Below are positions 28,901 to 39,441 of a stretch of DNA of 64,000 bases, piece after piece. Position numbers and translations under genes: made by a program. Each line of letters starts with the position of its first letter. The stretch's first letter is position 1. Source of the stretch: Chrysaora quinquecirrha (lineage: Eukaryota > Cnidaria > Scyphozoa > Semaeostomeae > Pelagiidae). The notes beneath the pieces are model-generated. The model worked only from the letters and a program-made list of their open reading frames with translations, was not told the DNA's origin and searched no databases. The stretch covers positions 14,780,099-14,844,098 of the forward strand of contig JACTAT010000037.1 in NCBI GenBank assembly GCA_014526335.1, in the 5' to 3' direction.

Positions 28901-31900
28901 CAAGACAAGAAGATTGACTTGTGAAAATGAAGAAGGAAGATTTGCAAGAAGAGGTAATGAGGATGGCAGCAATACATAATGATATAATGAAGACTATTGC
29001 AAGCATGATGACAGAAGTAGCAAAAAAAGAACATTGATTGATGTAAATAAAAAATGAAATAGAAATGAAGATCAAAGATTTGCAAGAAGAGTTGTCTAAC
29101 AAATTATAATAAAATGAAGATTAATGTTACTAGAAGCCACAAAACAAGAAGATTGATTGATGAAAATGAGCTAGAAAACGAAGATTTGCAAGAACAGGTG
29201 ATGAAGATGGTTATATTAAATAGTGATTTGATGAAGATGATCGAACAGTTGAAGACAATAGAAAAAAAAACAGAAATTAATGAATAATGGTTCAGAAATG
29301 AAGAAAAAGAAGAAAAGAACTGTGCTCAATTGGTTCAAAAAGAAATCAAAACAATTATTATATATTCCACACTCCTAATAACATTTTTAATTTTTGAAAT
29401 CTTGTTAATGAGTAAAATGTTCGTTTGTATTACAAAAATGTTTGAAAATGAAGCACTGTTTTCTCTCTTAGATTTTACTTCTTTGGGTTACAAATAGTTG
29501 TTTGCATTTGAAATTACAAGAAAAATTCAACATGCGACAAACAGCAGTCATTATTTCAAAGGAGCATGTTATAGATAGTATTGGATAGGAGATACATTAT
29601 GCAAGATCATAACATTAATCTTTGTGGATCCCCGTGCATTTTAGCAAGTTGCACTGAATATCACTGGTAACTTCCTGCAAACCAGGGTATTAGACATAAA
29701 CGTAATCTTAAATTTTGACTAACCTGTTATTTGGACCAATACAATTATGAATGAAATGACAGTGATGATCCATTTCTTTGACACATCGATTGCAAATCCG
29801 ACAATGCTTGGATCTGATTGGTCGAAGCAGTCGACACGTGTGACATAGCTTAGATAATGGATTGTCAGATGTATTTACTTCCCATTCTTTGTGAACTGCT
29901 ACCTGAAAAATAATGGTCAGATTGTTTTCCTTTAATTTCGAACAAATTAGCAGCAAAACATCAAGGTTTGGATCAAGACACTTCTTAATTCCTAAACAAC
30001 AAATACATCAATGCAGTAAATAAATGTATATGGAAGGTAGATTATAAGATTGTAACAACTAAGGCCCTGGCCAAACTTTCAAACAATGCTCATCAAAAAT
30101 GCTTTTGAAGTTTTTCAAAAATATGACTGAGCGAATTCTACTTGCGAAGCATTGTTTTGTGATGTGACCAAACGGTCTAACATTGCTTATAAAGCAAGTC
30201 TTAAATGTTGACCAACAATGTATGATCCTTTAGTCAGGGCCTAAGGGTTTGATGCTAAAACTACATGCATCAGAGAAACAACCAGCAGGATTAGCTAGTG
30301 GTAATGAAACAGCAAATGAAGCAAGATGGATAGGAGTCTTAGAAGGAAGATAGACAGGAAACGATTCGGCATGCTGGGTGGATAGTAGGAGGTAAGGAAG
30401 TAGCTATGTGGATACGGTATACTGTCAGAGGTAAGGAAGCAACTCATGATATCAGTATGCGTGTAATTGGAGTTTCGGTAGAATGTAGGAGATAGGGAAG
30501 ATAAGACTATGCATAGTGGACTGGAAGGCTAAGAACAAGGAGATAGTTTGGTTAAGGAAGACAGCAATGACCTGTTAAGTAGGTTGTAAGGTCAAAAGGT
30601 ACAAGCAGAGAAATAGATAGAAGGGGGAAACAAAGCTAATAAGGAGGTACGGTAGACTGTAGGAGATTGCTAAGAAAAAACTATACCTGATGGATAGGGG
30701 GGTAATGGTAAAGAACCAAGTAAGGAGATAGATGGACTGTTAACTAAGGAAGAAAGTAACGAGGGTTTGTTATGTGGAGGTAATGTAGACTGTAGAAGGA
30801 ACAGATTTAACATTTAAAGGCAATAGCATAGGTACAAAGAAATCACCCAAGCATGTCATTGTGTTTTAAATCATGCTTTGTTTAAGGAGGCCAGTTTCAA
30901 CGTTTTTTTATCCTGAGTGCGGACATCACTTCTGACAATGTCCATTCCCTTTAAAGTAAGTAGCGTTAAAGGAAAAAATGAGACGGGAAAAAACTTTGCG
31001 ACTTTGAAGATTTTGTGTCCATGTAAAAGGCTGCGTAACCTGTTTGTTAATTCAGCCATCAAAGTTCAGCTGTTAGATTATTGTTCAATAAAAATCTGTC
31101 ATGGAAATGTCATTCATCACATGAAACGTCAAATGATCACATGAAACATTAATATCCGACAATTAGACATCCTATTTGTTCTCAAACATAAAAAATCTCA
31201 CTTGAATAGTCACGTTACACTTGAGCTATTAGCTGGAATGCTTACAGGTATGAACACTTTACATGGACATTTTACCATTTTAACTAATCAATCACGTACC
31301 TTTTTAAGCGCTAAATCATATTCGTCTGCATTACAAGGCAGGAAGCCTGGATCTGCTTTCGCTGACTTGACGAAAGTGTACCACATTATTACGTTCATTA
31401 TCAGGAATAACAAGTTTATATGGCGATCTGCTTCCCACAGGTAACTGAACTAAAGACAAAAGAAAAAGACTCATCTATTACAGTAACACTGTTTTAAATG
31501 CGAATTGACTTGTGAGCATGACAACTTCATGTTTTCTCCTCTATGGTTTTCTCCCGAATTTTCCATTTCTTTTCTAGTTTCATAGAACATTTTTAGGCGA
31601 TACACATGCTACATCTCATAAGAGACATGAAAAAATCTCAAAAATCTGAACCAAGCTGAATCTCGTATGCTTCTTCTGTACAGTGATATGATAATCTTCA
31701 AGGTAGCTTTTATAACATGTCAATGATGTACAAAAAAAGAGCAAGATCAGCAATTAAGTGAAAGTGTTCACACAAAACAAGTCATATTTCTAGCCTAGGA
31801 CTACTCAATCGACTGTACTCTATTTTCCATGGTCTTCATGCAGTTACTGTAGTATGTATCAGGGAACACCCATACAAGGGGCTTAAAACTAAACGAAAAA

Positions 31901-34900
31901 GGGTAGAGTCACGTTGGTGTTCGAAACCTGCAACCGCAGATAGAAAGAAGATAGTTGCTTAAAAGAGGGGTACCGGATCCCTGTTTATAAAATCCGGTCG
32001 GAACCGGCCTTACCAGATTTTTTTAATCAAAATCCGGATAATTCGGCCTACCGGATTTCTCGTATGTTTGCAAAATCCGTTGGTTTGGTGGAAACAACAT
32101 TAATCTTCATTTCTCACTCAGAATATCACAAGAATATCTCAGAATAGCCTGTCGGATATCCGGTGCACCCTTATTGCTTAATCCACAACCTATTTAGCTG
32201 TGTCTTGCAGGCTGTACCACTGTGTCACACAGACAATATAATGATGGTTTTTGAAGATGCTGTCTAGTGTTGATGTTTACAAAGCCGAATAGAAACATCC
32301 GTTTTGATGAAAGTGTTCACACATCTCTGCCGGAAAACGTTAGGTTTTCGTAGAATGCTGTTTACGTTTCTAATATCGGCCTTTGCTAATTGACTTTTGG
32401 CAAATCTTCTAATTCTTCATTCGTATTCCAGACAGCACATTCATAATAGCCGTTCTGTGCTTGTTTAAGATGAAAGCTTTAACAAAACCGACCCTTCTTT
32501 TATGTTTTGTGGGCCAACTATTCAACATTTCCACTTTTAAAAGCTATACAAACAAATATAGAAAATGAAACTGGTACTTACATGATAAAGATACATTGGA
32601 TAGCTAAAGAAAACCAGACAAAACAGAAAGAAGAATAAATATTTCTTTTCACCAACAAGTGGTCCTAGCAATCTCTTCCTAGAAACGATATATATAAAAC
32701 AACTCTCAATAAAAATATCAAGCAAGGTAAACGGAAAATGGTACATGGAAAATGTTACAAGTTTTTAGATTGAAATTGTTGTGAAGATATTACACAAGTA
32801 AATTCACTAGTAAAGTGTTGGAGCAATAATTAAGCCAAAAAAGGTTTGTGGGAAGTTTATTGGTGCTAAGCAGAGGTGTGAAGAACAACGTGATCCAAAT
32901 TTGCTCGAGGGCAGTAAAGGGCGAAATACGCCCTCTCCATTTTAGTTATTATGAAGTTATCATTAGTTATCAGTTATCTTTGTTCTTCAAGTCAAGGGGG
33001 CTTTGGCCAGAAAGCAGCTACGACAAGATAACTAAATAGAAGTTCAAGATGTTGCCTAGAAGTGCAACAAACAACTAAGATAGAATCTTGTAGCTTCCGA
33101 GATGTGTAGTTTCATTATATGTCATCATTGTAAATAGATCGATGTAAGAAGGAGTTATGTATATACTTTGTAAGATTTGAGTATCTCATGTTTCACGTGT
33201 ATCTACCCCATTCACGGTTTTCGACAGAAATATTTGGAAAATCAGAAGCAATTTTTGAAGAACATTTATCAAAACCAGGCCTTCAAAATCGCTCTCTGCT
33301 ATTCCAAGAAAGTATTTATTGGTTCCTCTGCCAATCATTATCTGTACACTTGTAATTTAGGAATTCACGTACATACAAAGCGAAAAGATGCAAGGTTGCG
33401 ATGTGCTGTGGCCGGTTTTGATACTAGACTTATTACATGAGGCTACGTCCACACGTAAACGGATATTTTTGAAAACGCAAACTTTTTTATCCGTTTTCGA
33501 AAAAATCTGCGTCCACACGATGTGCGTTTTTTTGCAAATCTCTGTCCACACAGAAACGGAAAAATCATCGTAGGGCAAAGAAAGCACAGTAACAATCATA
33601 TTTTCATAAGCCATTTTGAATCATTATTCATTATTCATTATGATATGTCATTATTTCTTTTGTTGCTCAAATTAAGCGCGTGAAACTGAGCGCGTCACGT
33701 CATTGTTTTCGAAACGTTGCGTTTTCTCCGTCCACACGATAGTTTTCTAAAATTTCCACCCTGGAGGTCGTCTTCAAAAAGTTCCGTTTTCCGTCACCCA
33801 AAACGCCGGCTTCGTGTGGATGAAAGGCAGAAACGTACAAATAAATTTGCGTTTTCAGAAATATCCGTATACGTGTGGACGGAGCCTGAGTCCCAGTTAT
33901 CCTTCATCAGACCGAGACTCCACCAAAGCAAGATCGCTCAAACTGGTAGTTTGAACATCCAAATGATTCATTTCAATAGCGATAACTATACCTCTGGTAA
34001 TCAGTCTAAAAGGACCTAGCACAACACCAGCGGCATTGAGCATTGAAAGTACATAGAAAAGTTCTTACCAAATACCAAAAATAGACTCCATGCGATTTTT
34101 TCTTTCCAACAGTTGAAAAATTGCTTTGTATCCTCTTCCCATGGCAAGATCATATGGTGTTTTACCGTTATTATCAGGCATATTCAGCTCAACATCCTGA
34201 AAATATTTGATAGTCTAACTTAAATATTTTTGATACTGCATAAAAAAATGAATAAACGCCTTTTTCATAAAGAACCACTTTATAAGGAACCTACATGCAG
34301 AGGGCCCAAAAATTTAAAGAACTTATTCTACTAAAGAGAAAATCATTAAGGAACTTTTCATTATTGAATATTTTTATCACTGCAAACAATCAAGAATTAG
34401 AAAGCCGGTTCCATTCATTTGCAGTCGAAAATCACAAAAATTGTACGTTACGCATGTATCAAATGTTTCCTTGAGTAGTCTCCAGCAAATGTCTCTCTTT
34501 TGTTGTTAAGACCACTGCATGTGTAGTTAAAATTAAGGAACTATTAAGGAACTTTAGAAACTACAATCGTCTCAAAAGAGGTCCAAATATAAAAAACATT
34601 AAGAACTAGGCCTCGAGGTAGGCTCCTTATCAATAAAAAAGCCTGTAGGACTTAAGACTAAATGAGAGAAACAGCTTAGAAACAGATATTGCTTTTGATA
34701 CATACCTGTTCAACTAATAATTTTACAGTTGGAAGATTGCCACTTAAACAAGCAAGATGTAAAGCAGTCTAAAAAATGAATGAGAGAATTTATTACACTA
34801 GTCAAGATAATAACAAACAGCAATTGCTTCTATGAATATTTTCTTGGGGACACTACCTTGCATTCTTTGAAAAAGACTAAAGATCTTTATGTGCAATCAT

Positions 34901-37822
34901 TCACTCTTTTGTTAGCTTAGTTGAGTACCTGTATTTGAACATATGCAATATGGTATTCATTCCATAGCAAGACATTGGAAAGTTCTCTTGATACCTCAAT
35001 GCTGCCTTTATTAAGGCCCCGTTCACACGATACCAGATTCATTTCATATCGGATTATTTTTCATACAAGATAGCCATTCTGTTCACACAGCTCTGGTCAA
35101 ATCCAATATGCTTTGTACCGTTATGGGGAGTGAAATCACTCTGCTCTGAAGGTGGTATGTATCGGTTTTCGTATCGGCTGGCTTGGAGCTCATGTGAACA
35201 CACAAATCGCATACACTATTGTTCCAGCACTTCTGTTTTGAATAGACAGTGAGACCTCAGTACAAATGAAGTTTTCAACACACCTTGTTGCTATGGCGGA
35301 GGTATATGCAGTGGCATCTAAAACAATAGGCATTGCAACGTGATGTGAAGTGGGGTGGAGCCCTATGAATAGAGCTCAGGAATTATTCCGATTCCGTGTG
35401 AACAGGAGACAAATTTCATATCAGATTGGGCCTGGAATCCTAAATGAAGTGAATCTGGCATCGTGTGAACGTTATCGGTATTGATATCATGTTAGGGCCT
35501 TAACTTTTTGTTCTCTTTTCAATACCAGTTAAACAACTATGATTTTAAAGCAGATGTTTCACCTGGCTTAGATCATCCCTCTGCCTGGCATTGAATCCAC
35601 TGTAGAGCAATAACTGAACAAGTTCAGAATAACCTTTGGAAAGCATGGAAAAAGAAATAAAAATAAAACCTCAAACTACTAACTAAAGAATATTTGAGTA
35701 ATTGATGCACTTGCTGACTTTATCACCAGTTGCGAAAGGGTCATTATGCTCTAGTAAAGTCCTTCTTTAACTTGCAAAACTATTGTGTGATGTCTTAAAA
35801 GTTTCAGCTAATTTAATGTCAGAATCTCTTGGAGAAAGAGCTTTCACAACTTTAATAAAAAGTAAACACAACATTTTTGAAATTAACTTTGGAACATGAG
35901 GTTGCAGCAGCACAGCAGCCACACCTCTTGTATTTAACATAACAATACTCTTTCCTCTAATTTAACATGTTAAAAGCTTTTGTTTTTTGTCCACAATATA
36001 ATCCATGTTTGTTCGAAACCAGTACTTGGTTATAAATGCCATTGAAAAGTAAAATTTATTTGTCAGTCAGTCAGTAAGAAGACAACATAAATACATATAC
36101 AACATTAATCTCATCGCCCTCTGGCTCTGTGTTCCCTGCATGTTAAATAAGTGATCGAAACAACGACAAATCAACAACACAGTTGATCTTAGTGAAGCGC
36201 ACATTTTCAGTTTCACAAAAAGGTTTCCTGATTTCATCGCTTCCTGGTCGACTTGTAACACTGCCAACTTGCCACATGATTAACTTGCCACAAGTCAGGT
36301 CAAGTCTTCACTGTGTTCAGTTCAACTCGCCACACCTTGGTGGTCAACTCACCTCAGTTCAATATCCATTTTTTATAAAATTTGTAAAGCCTTTCTTCGT
36401 GTAATCTTGCAAAGGTTTCTAGAGGGCTTTTCGGAGACTTGCTTCAAATTAGTGGGGGCACTGCCCCCAAACCCCCACTCATCACGCAGATAGAATTGAC
36501 TTGTTCAGTTACATGTGGTAAGTTGTCTTTTGAAGAGGCCAGTTGACAAAATTTGCAGCGATTTGACTATGGCAAGTTTGCAGTGTGGGGAGTTTTGTTC
36601 CCGTTTCGTTCCTGTTTTAGCAGAATCAACATAGAGTATTTCACAGAATAAACTCCAGGGATTGATCCGTCTTATGAGAAGGACAGGAAACAGTAATTAC
36701 AAAATCAGATTTTTTTTCTTTACCTTTAAATGCAGCCCAATGTAAAGCATTATCTCCATCAATATCTGTCAGATCTTTTCTTGCACCTTTTCCGATTAAA
36801 TAACCAGCCAGCATTGTCTTACCATATTGTGCTGCTATTATCAATGGTGTGCAGTTTCTGTTGTCTGTTACATCAATTGAAGCACCATTTTTTATTAGAA
36901 TATCAACAGTTACAATGTGCCCATTGACACATGCCCAATGAATGGGCTTTGGTGCCAGTTCATTGTTACTGCCCTTTTGTACAGGGGCATTACACTCTAT
37001 GAAATACTTCACAATGTCATTATAGCCTGCCAGGCATGCCCAGTGCAAAGGAGTATGACCTTTTTGGTCATATCCATACAGAATCTGTGGTCCTTGCTCT
37101 TCAATGATCTGCTTGCAACTATTCAGATCACTAAAATGGACAAAATTTCAAATTAACACTGTCACACATAAAATATATAGACCTGACATAAAGAGTCAAA
37201 GTGACCTAGGGTGGAGTCCATGCAACCCTTGATGCTGGACATTATGGCAATGAAAACTGCTTTCACCCCAAAAAACAATAGATCTATTGTTCTATCAGGA
37301 AATAGTATGTAATGCTTGCTACTGGTATTGTTTTTCTAGAAGATTCACGCCTGTACGCTAACAACTTTCCAAACTCCATGCCAGATTTCCCTGGTGTAGG
37401 CTACATGGATTCCACCATGGCCTTCCTGCTCCTGCTATAGACAGGGGGAGGGGAGGGGGTGGAAAATGATAGGGCCTGCCTAATATACCAGCCAAAGCCA
37501 AAACTACAGAGAGGATCAGGATAGCCCCCCGAATCCGACTAAATTCAGCTGGAACCTCAACTTGAGGCCAACAGGCCTACACAGAACTACATGACATCTA
37601 TTATAACTATTAATGGTCCAGCTGAGAATAGGCGAGGATATATATTCTGTGATATGGCCTAGTCGCCGAGGCCGGTGATGCACACAAACAACGCAAAAAG
37701 GCGATATTTACTCACCCCAGCTGTGTCGCTTGAAATATGTTTATGGTTGCTATTCCTTTACTGGGATGATCAGAACTTTCTGAGCATCCCATGTCAGTTG
37801 GCTGGCTCGCAACGACGGACAT
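19789..37822 (-). CDS. Ankyrin-repeat DHHC palmitoyltransferase, ZDHHC17/13-like (10 coding exons, complete)
   Basis: Ten phase-compatible exons give a predicted 517-residue protein. Six ankyrin-type repeats span about residues 60-255 (for example [29 protein letters not shown]). TM1 is about 272-290, TM2 about 302-318, DPG 324-326, the cysteine-rich domain 361-395 with DHHC at 386-389, TM3 about 402-422, TM4 about 433-456, TTNE at 465-468 and NPFDRG near the C-terminus. This architecture is that of HIP14/ZDHHC17, ZDHHC13 and yeast Akr1: Golgi/endosomal S-acyltransferases whose ankyrin domain recruits substrates. It is roughly 100 residues shorter than human ZDHHC17. The residue after DHHC is His rather than the usual Pro. 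Introns hold MITEs, a dispersed repeat, a decayed minisatellite-like tract and, in intron 8, the antisense coiled-coil array. Confidence 0.9.
20408..20717. mobile_element. MITE with TTTA target duplication
   Basis: Left GGGCCTGTTAATATGGAGCC and right GGCTCCATATAAACAGCCC are complementary ends, flanked by TTTA on both sides (20404-20407, 20718-20721). The interior repeats CCGAGTTAC/GTAACTCGG. In ZDHHC intron 9. Confidence 0.85.
21006..21171 (-). CDS. ZDHHC exon 9 (TM3 and TM4)
   Basis: Residues 402-456: [20 protein letters not shown] and [20 protein letters not shown]. The one-base phase fits exon 8 directly (AG|G = Arg401), so no exon needs to be placed in the 8.5-kb intron between them. Confidence 0.85.
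21817..22213. mobile_element. Probable MITE with GGTCTAGCAAAGGGTA repeats
   Basis: A G-run at the left and CCCCCGGGGG at the right are partly complementary, each next to GTTTCTT/AAGAAC-type sequence. Inside, GTCTAG(C/T)(C/A)AAGG phrases recur four times. Ends are approximate. Confidence 0.45.
23820..24190 (+). repeat. 21-nt heptad-coding subrepeat
   Basis: Repeats of TTGAAGAAGGAAAATGAGGA type, each about 21 nt and coding LKKENED, one coiled-coil heptad. Leads into the 138-bp array. Confidence 0.8.
24200..29280 (+). repeat. 138-bp coiled-coil unit array
   Basis: Each unit codes about 46 residues, roughly [20 protein letters not shown], then [20 protein letters not shown], then A(K/R)QED plus one codon. 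That codon is AGA (Arg) in some units (25734, 28383) but TGA in most. Units range from about 120 to 140 bp because of indels. Confidence 0.85.
29724..29902 (-). CDS. ZDHHC exon 8 (DHHC cysteine-rich domain)
   Basis: Residues 342-401, with [30 protein letters not shown] and IGPNN. All zinc-binding Cys/His positions and the catalytic DHHC cysteine (389) are present. Pro after DHHC is replaced by His. Acceptor TTTTTCAG, donor AG|GTTAGT. Confidence 0.95.
30061..30243. mobile_element. MITE of the GGCCCTGGCCAAACG family (copy 2)
   Basis: AAGGCCCTGGCCAAACTTTC at the left, and TCCTTTAGTCAGGGCCT at the right as its imperfect complement. In ZDHHC intron 7. Confidence 0.75.
30290..30800. repeat. Diverged minisatellite-like tract
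   Basis: Loosely repeated phrases (GTAGGAGATA, GTAAGGAAG, GGTAGACTGTAG) over about 500 bp. The period is irregular. No coding signal. Confidence 0.45.
31300..31449 (-). CDS. ZDHHC exon 7 (TM2, DPG motif)
   Basis: Residues 292-341, with TM2 [17 protein letters not shown] and then [12 protein letters not shown]. The DPG motif after TM2 is conserved in DHHC enzymes. 150 nt, in phase. Confidence 0.9.
31966..32171. mobile_element. MITE with GGGGTACCGGAT termini
   Basis: Left GGGGTACCGGATCC, right GGATATCCGGTGCACCC; internal AAATCCGG phrases in both directions. Confidence 0.55.
32582..32678 (-). CDS. ZDHHC exon 6 (TM1)
   Basis: Residues 259-291, (W)[12 protein letters not shown] followed by the hydrophobic [19 protein letters not shown]. 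Acceptor TTTCTAG, donor GTAAGT. Confidence 0.85.
33441..33886. mobile_element. MITE with GGCTMCGTCCACACGTA termini
   Basis: GGCTACGTCCACACGTAAAC at the left and TACGTGTGGACGGAGCC at the right, with TGA on both flanks. The interior contains further GTCCACAC repeats. Both ORF directions across it are trivial. Confidence 0.8.
34069..34196 (-). CDS. ZDHHC exon 5 (last ankyrin)
   Basis: Residues 217-258, [20 protein letters not shown] then [14 protein letters not shown]. Ends TG before GTAAGA, giving Trp259 with exon 6. Confidence 0.9.
34262..34510 (+). repeat. Dispersed repeat, copy B
   Basis: Opposite-orientation copy of 19248-19490. The two copies lie in different parts of the same locus, one beyond the 3' end and one in the intron between ZDHHC exons 4 and 5. 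Confidence 0.65.
34706..34768 (-). CDS. ZDHHC exon 4 (ankyrin)
   Basis: Residues 196-216, [20 protein letters not shown] then Q; a canonical ankyrin repeat core. 63 nt, in phase at both ends. Confidence 0.92.
35015..35499. mobile_element. MITE flanked by TTAA
   Basis: GGCCCCGTTCACACGATACC near the left end and ATCGTGTGAACG...GGGCC at the right, flanked by TTAA at 35011-35014 and 35500-35503. A TTAA duplication is typical of piggyBac-type transposons. Inner copies of CGTGTGAAC face each other. Between ZDHHC exons 3 and 4. Confidence 0.8.
35563..35633 (-). CDS. ZDHHC exon 3 (ankyrin)
   Basis: Residues 172-195, (G)[20 protein letters not shown] then LSQ; completes ankyrin repeat 4. Acceptor TTCCAAAG, donor GTGAAA. 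Confidence 0.88.
36724..37130 (-). CDS. ZDHHC exon 2 (ankyrin repeats 1-4)
   Basis: A 407-nt exon, residues 36-171. It carries [46 protein letters not shown] and [10 protein letters not shown]. Acceptor CATTTTAG, donor GTAAAG. Joins exon 1 as GG|T. Confidence 0.92.
37209..37416. mobile_element. Small MITE with GGTGGARTCCATG termini
   Basis: GGGTGGAGTCCATGCAACC at the left and GGCTACATGGATTCCACC at the right are complementary. In ZDHHC intron 1. Confidence 0.65.
37716..37822 (-). CDS. ZDHHC exon 1 (start codon)
   Basis: Codes [16 protein letters not shown] at the start and INIFQATQL(G) at the end, residues 1-36. The ATG at 37822-37820 has A at -3 and is the first in-frame ATG after an upstream stop near 38030, although the frame stays open above it. 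FxATQxGD is the start of the ankyrin domain in ZDHHC17 relatives. Donor GTGAGT. Confidence 0.8.
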
Positions 37823-38125
37823 TTTGCTAGAAAACGCTTTGGTCTTCGCTAGCTGAAAAAAGCCCTTTCCGCCATGAGATGCGTGCGTCCCGTTGGAATG
37901 GATGGAAACAACGCGGTTGTTGCTGCTGTTTGATGATGCATTTGTTTTGGCATCATCTGGTTCAAGTTGGAGGTGCGAAATACAAACAAGTTTCAAAACT
38001 TCATAGTGAAATACCGCAATACATCATCTACTGTACTGTATGTCCTTTGAAAAAAACCAGGCTAGATTATACCACACATTCACACAGAAATGACTTAACA
38101 ACAAAAATTGAGATAAAATAGAACG

Positions 38126-38423
38126 TAAGGCCCTGGCCAAACGATCAAACATTGTAATGTCCAACATTTGAGATTTGTTTGTCAAGCAAATGTTTGACCA
38201 TTTGGCCACACCCAAAAAATGCTCGTCCAATTATTTTGCTAGCGTCAAGCAAAAAGTGTTTTTGAACTTTTTGAAAAACATCACGTCACAAATTTTGTTA
38301 CTTTTGCTTGTCAAGCAATATTTTGGACGTGGCCAAAGGGTCAAACATTTGTTGTTAAAGCAAATTCCAAATTTTGGACCAACAATGTTTACCAACAATG
38401 TTTGATCGTTTGACCAGGGCCTA
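38126..38423. mobile_element. MITE of the GGCCCTGGCCAAACG family (copy 3)
   Basis: The best-preserved copy: left AGGCCCTGGCCAAACGATCA, right TGATCGTTTGACCAGGGCCT. The interior has repeated CAAACATTTG/CAATGTTTG palindromes. Confidence 0.85.
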
Positions 38424-38510
38424 ATGTACTTTCTTCTGAGGCCCTGGCCAAACGATCAAACATTGTTTGCCAAGCAATGTTTCAACGCTTGGTTACGTCA
38501 GTAAACATTA

Positions 38511-39264
38511 CAGTTGACATTAGCTACACACTTTTTTTATAAGAATACAGTCTATAAGAATATTCAGGCTCAAAATTGCCAAAGAACAATGGAAATTTAA
38601 GAATAACAATGGAAAAGTTCGAGCCTCGGAAAAAATTAGGATATTCTTATAAAAAAAAGTGTGTATCTCGAACTCTCAAGGAAACTGAAATTTGTTAGAG
38701 ATAACGAATGTTTGAAATAACGGGTGCCCAATATAAACAATTTCTAGTTTTTAATTGAGGAAAGGAACCCTAATTAACATGGAAGATTACTGATCTAAAA
38801 TTTCATCAAACAAGTCAGATATTTTTTCAATAGGAGTCCGCTAAAAACAGGCGATTACAGGCATCACCTCTGGGTGGGAAAGACAGTTATCTGCATCTAT
38901 GAACCAGAAGAGATACTTTCTACCAGCAATTTCCTGTCAAGCTCTTGTACCGATTTCTCTTTAAACAAATCATCTTCGATCAAACTGTTTCTTCCGATAG
39001 CAGCATATGGTAAGACTCTAATATACTGGCAATCTTATCTATTGTGTCTTCTAAGCTCCATCTACTGTAAACATGGGCACATATCACTTGGCTGCTGCCG
39101 TTGCCGCTGAACGAAAGTATAAGCATATTTTCGGTCTGTCTTTTTGTTCAGTTCAGCGGAAAATTTGGTTACAAACCCTTATACCAAAACGAGGGGAAAT
39201 GGAAAATAGTTCAAGATAGCAAATGTTTGAGATAGCGGGCAGTCGAGATAACGAAAGTCAACTG
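38511..39264 (-). mobile_element. DNA transposon remnant, CAGTTGAC termini (pogo/Tigger-like)
   Basis: Left CAGTTGACAT, right AAAGTCAACTG, with internal GAGATAACGAA phrases near both ends. The minus strand at about 38880-39010 holds an open, coding-like tail (GRNSLIEDDLFKEKSVQELD, ending in a stop) that may derive from its protein. The family call is tentative. Inserted into MITE copy 4. Confidence 0.5.
38525..38665. mobile_element. Hairpin MITE nested inside the 38511-39264 element
   Basis: CACACTTTTTTTATAAGAAT and ATTCTTATAAAAAAAAGTGT ends, bordered by TA on both sides, 141 bp. It interrupts a terminal repeat of its host element. Confidence 0.75.
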
Positions 39265-39441
39265 CACTTTAAAAAAATGAATTGCTTAGTTCTATTAATT
39301 TTTTTGAAAAAATTCAAAAACATTTTTCCCTTGATGCAAGAGAAAGTTTTTGACGGACATTGTTTTACAGCATGGCCACACCGTGAAACATTTTGCTAGA
39401 GATGCCAATTTCAAATGTTTTACGAACACTGTTTGAGCCTA

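Larger units (their letters stand above)
23532..29495 (+). pseudogene. Decayed coiled-coil gene nested in ZDHHC intron 8, opposite strand
   Basis: Reads on the plus strand. An ATG at 23532 opens [20 protein letters not shown], frameshifted before a GTGAGT donor at 23671. A likely second exon starts near 23741 ([18 protein letters not shown]) and runs into 21-nt heptad units (LKKENED, about 23820-24190), then about 35-40 diverged 138-bp units to about 29280. The 3' end (29297-29495) is open and codes a hydrophobic segment, [20 protein letters not shown], then a stop, as in a tail-anchored coiled-coil protein. Most units contain stops and indels, so it cannot make a full product. No known family recognised. 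Confidence 0.6.
38439..39441. mobile_element. MITE of the same family (copy 4), split by a nested insertion
   Basis: Left end AGGCCCTGGCCAAACGATCA. The right end, near 39430, is decayed (ACTGTTTGAGCCTAA). The interior between 38511 and 39264 is a different transposon. The remaining right half (39265-39441) still resembles the interior of copy 3. Confidence 0.6.

Noticed and set aside
23952..29102. Minus-strand Phe/Leu/Ser-rich ORFs that look like membrane proteins
   Set aside because: Antisense of the coiled-coil array; GAA/AAG/ATG codons read backwards give TTC/CTT/CAT. They lie on the ZDHHC strand but have no splice fit and no DHHC-family similarity.
36455..36490. GGGGGCACTGCCCCC palindrome
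   Set aside because: Short G/C palindrome common at repeat ends; no partner terminus was found.
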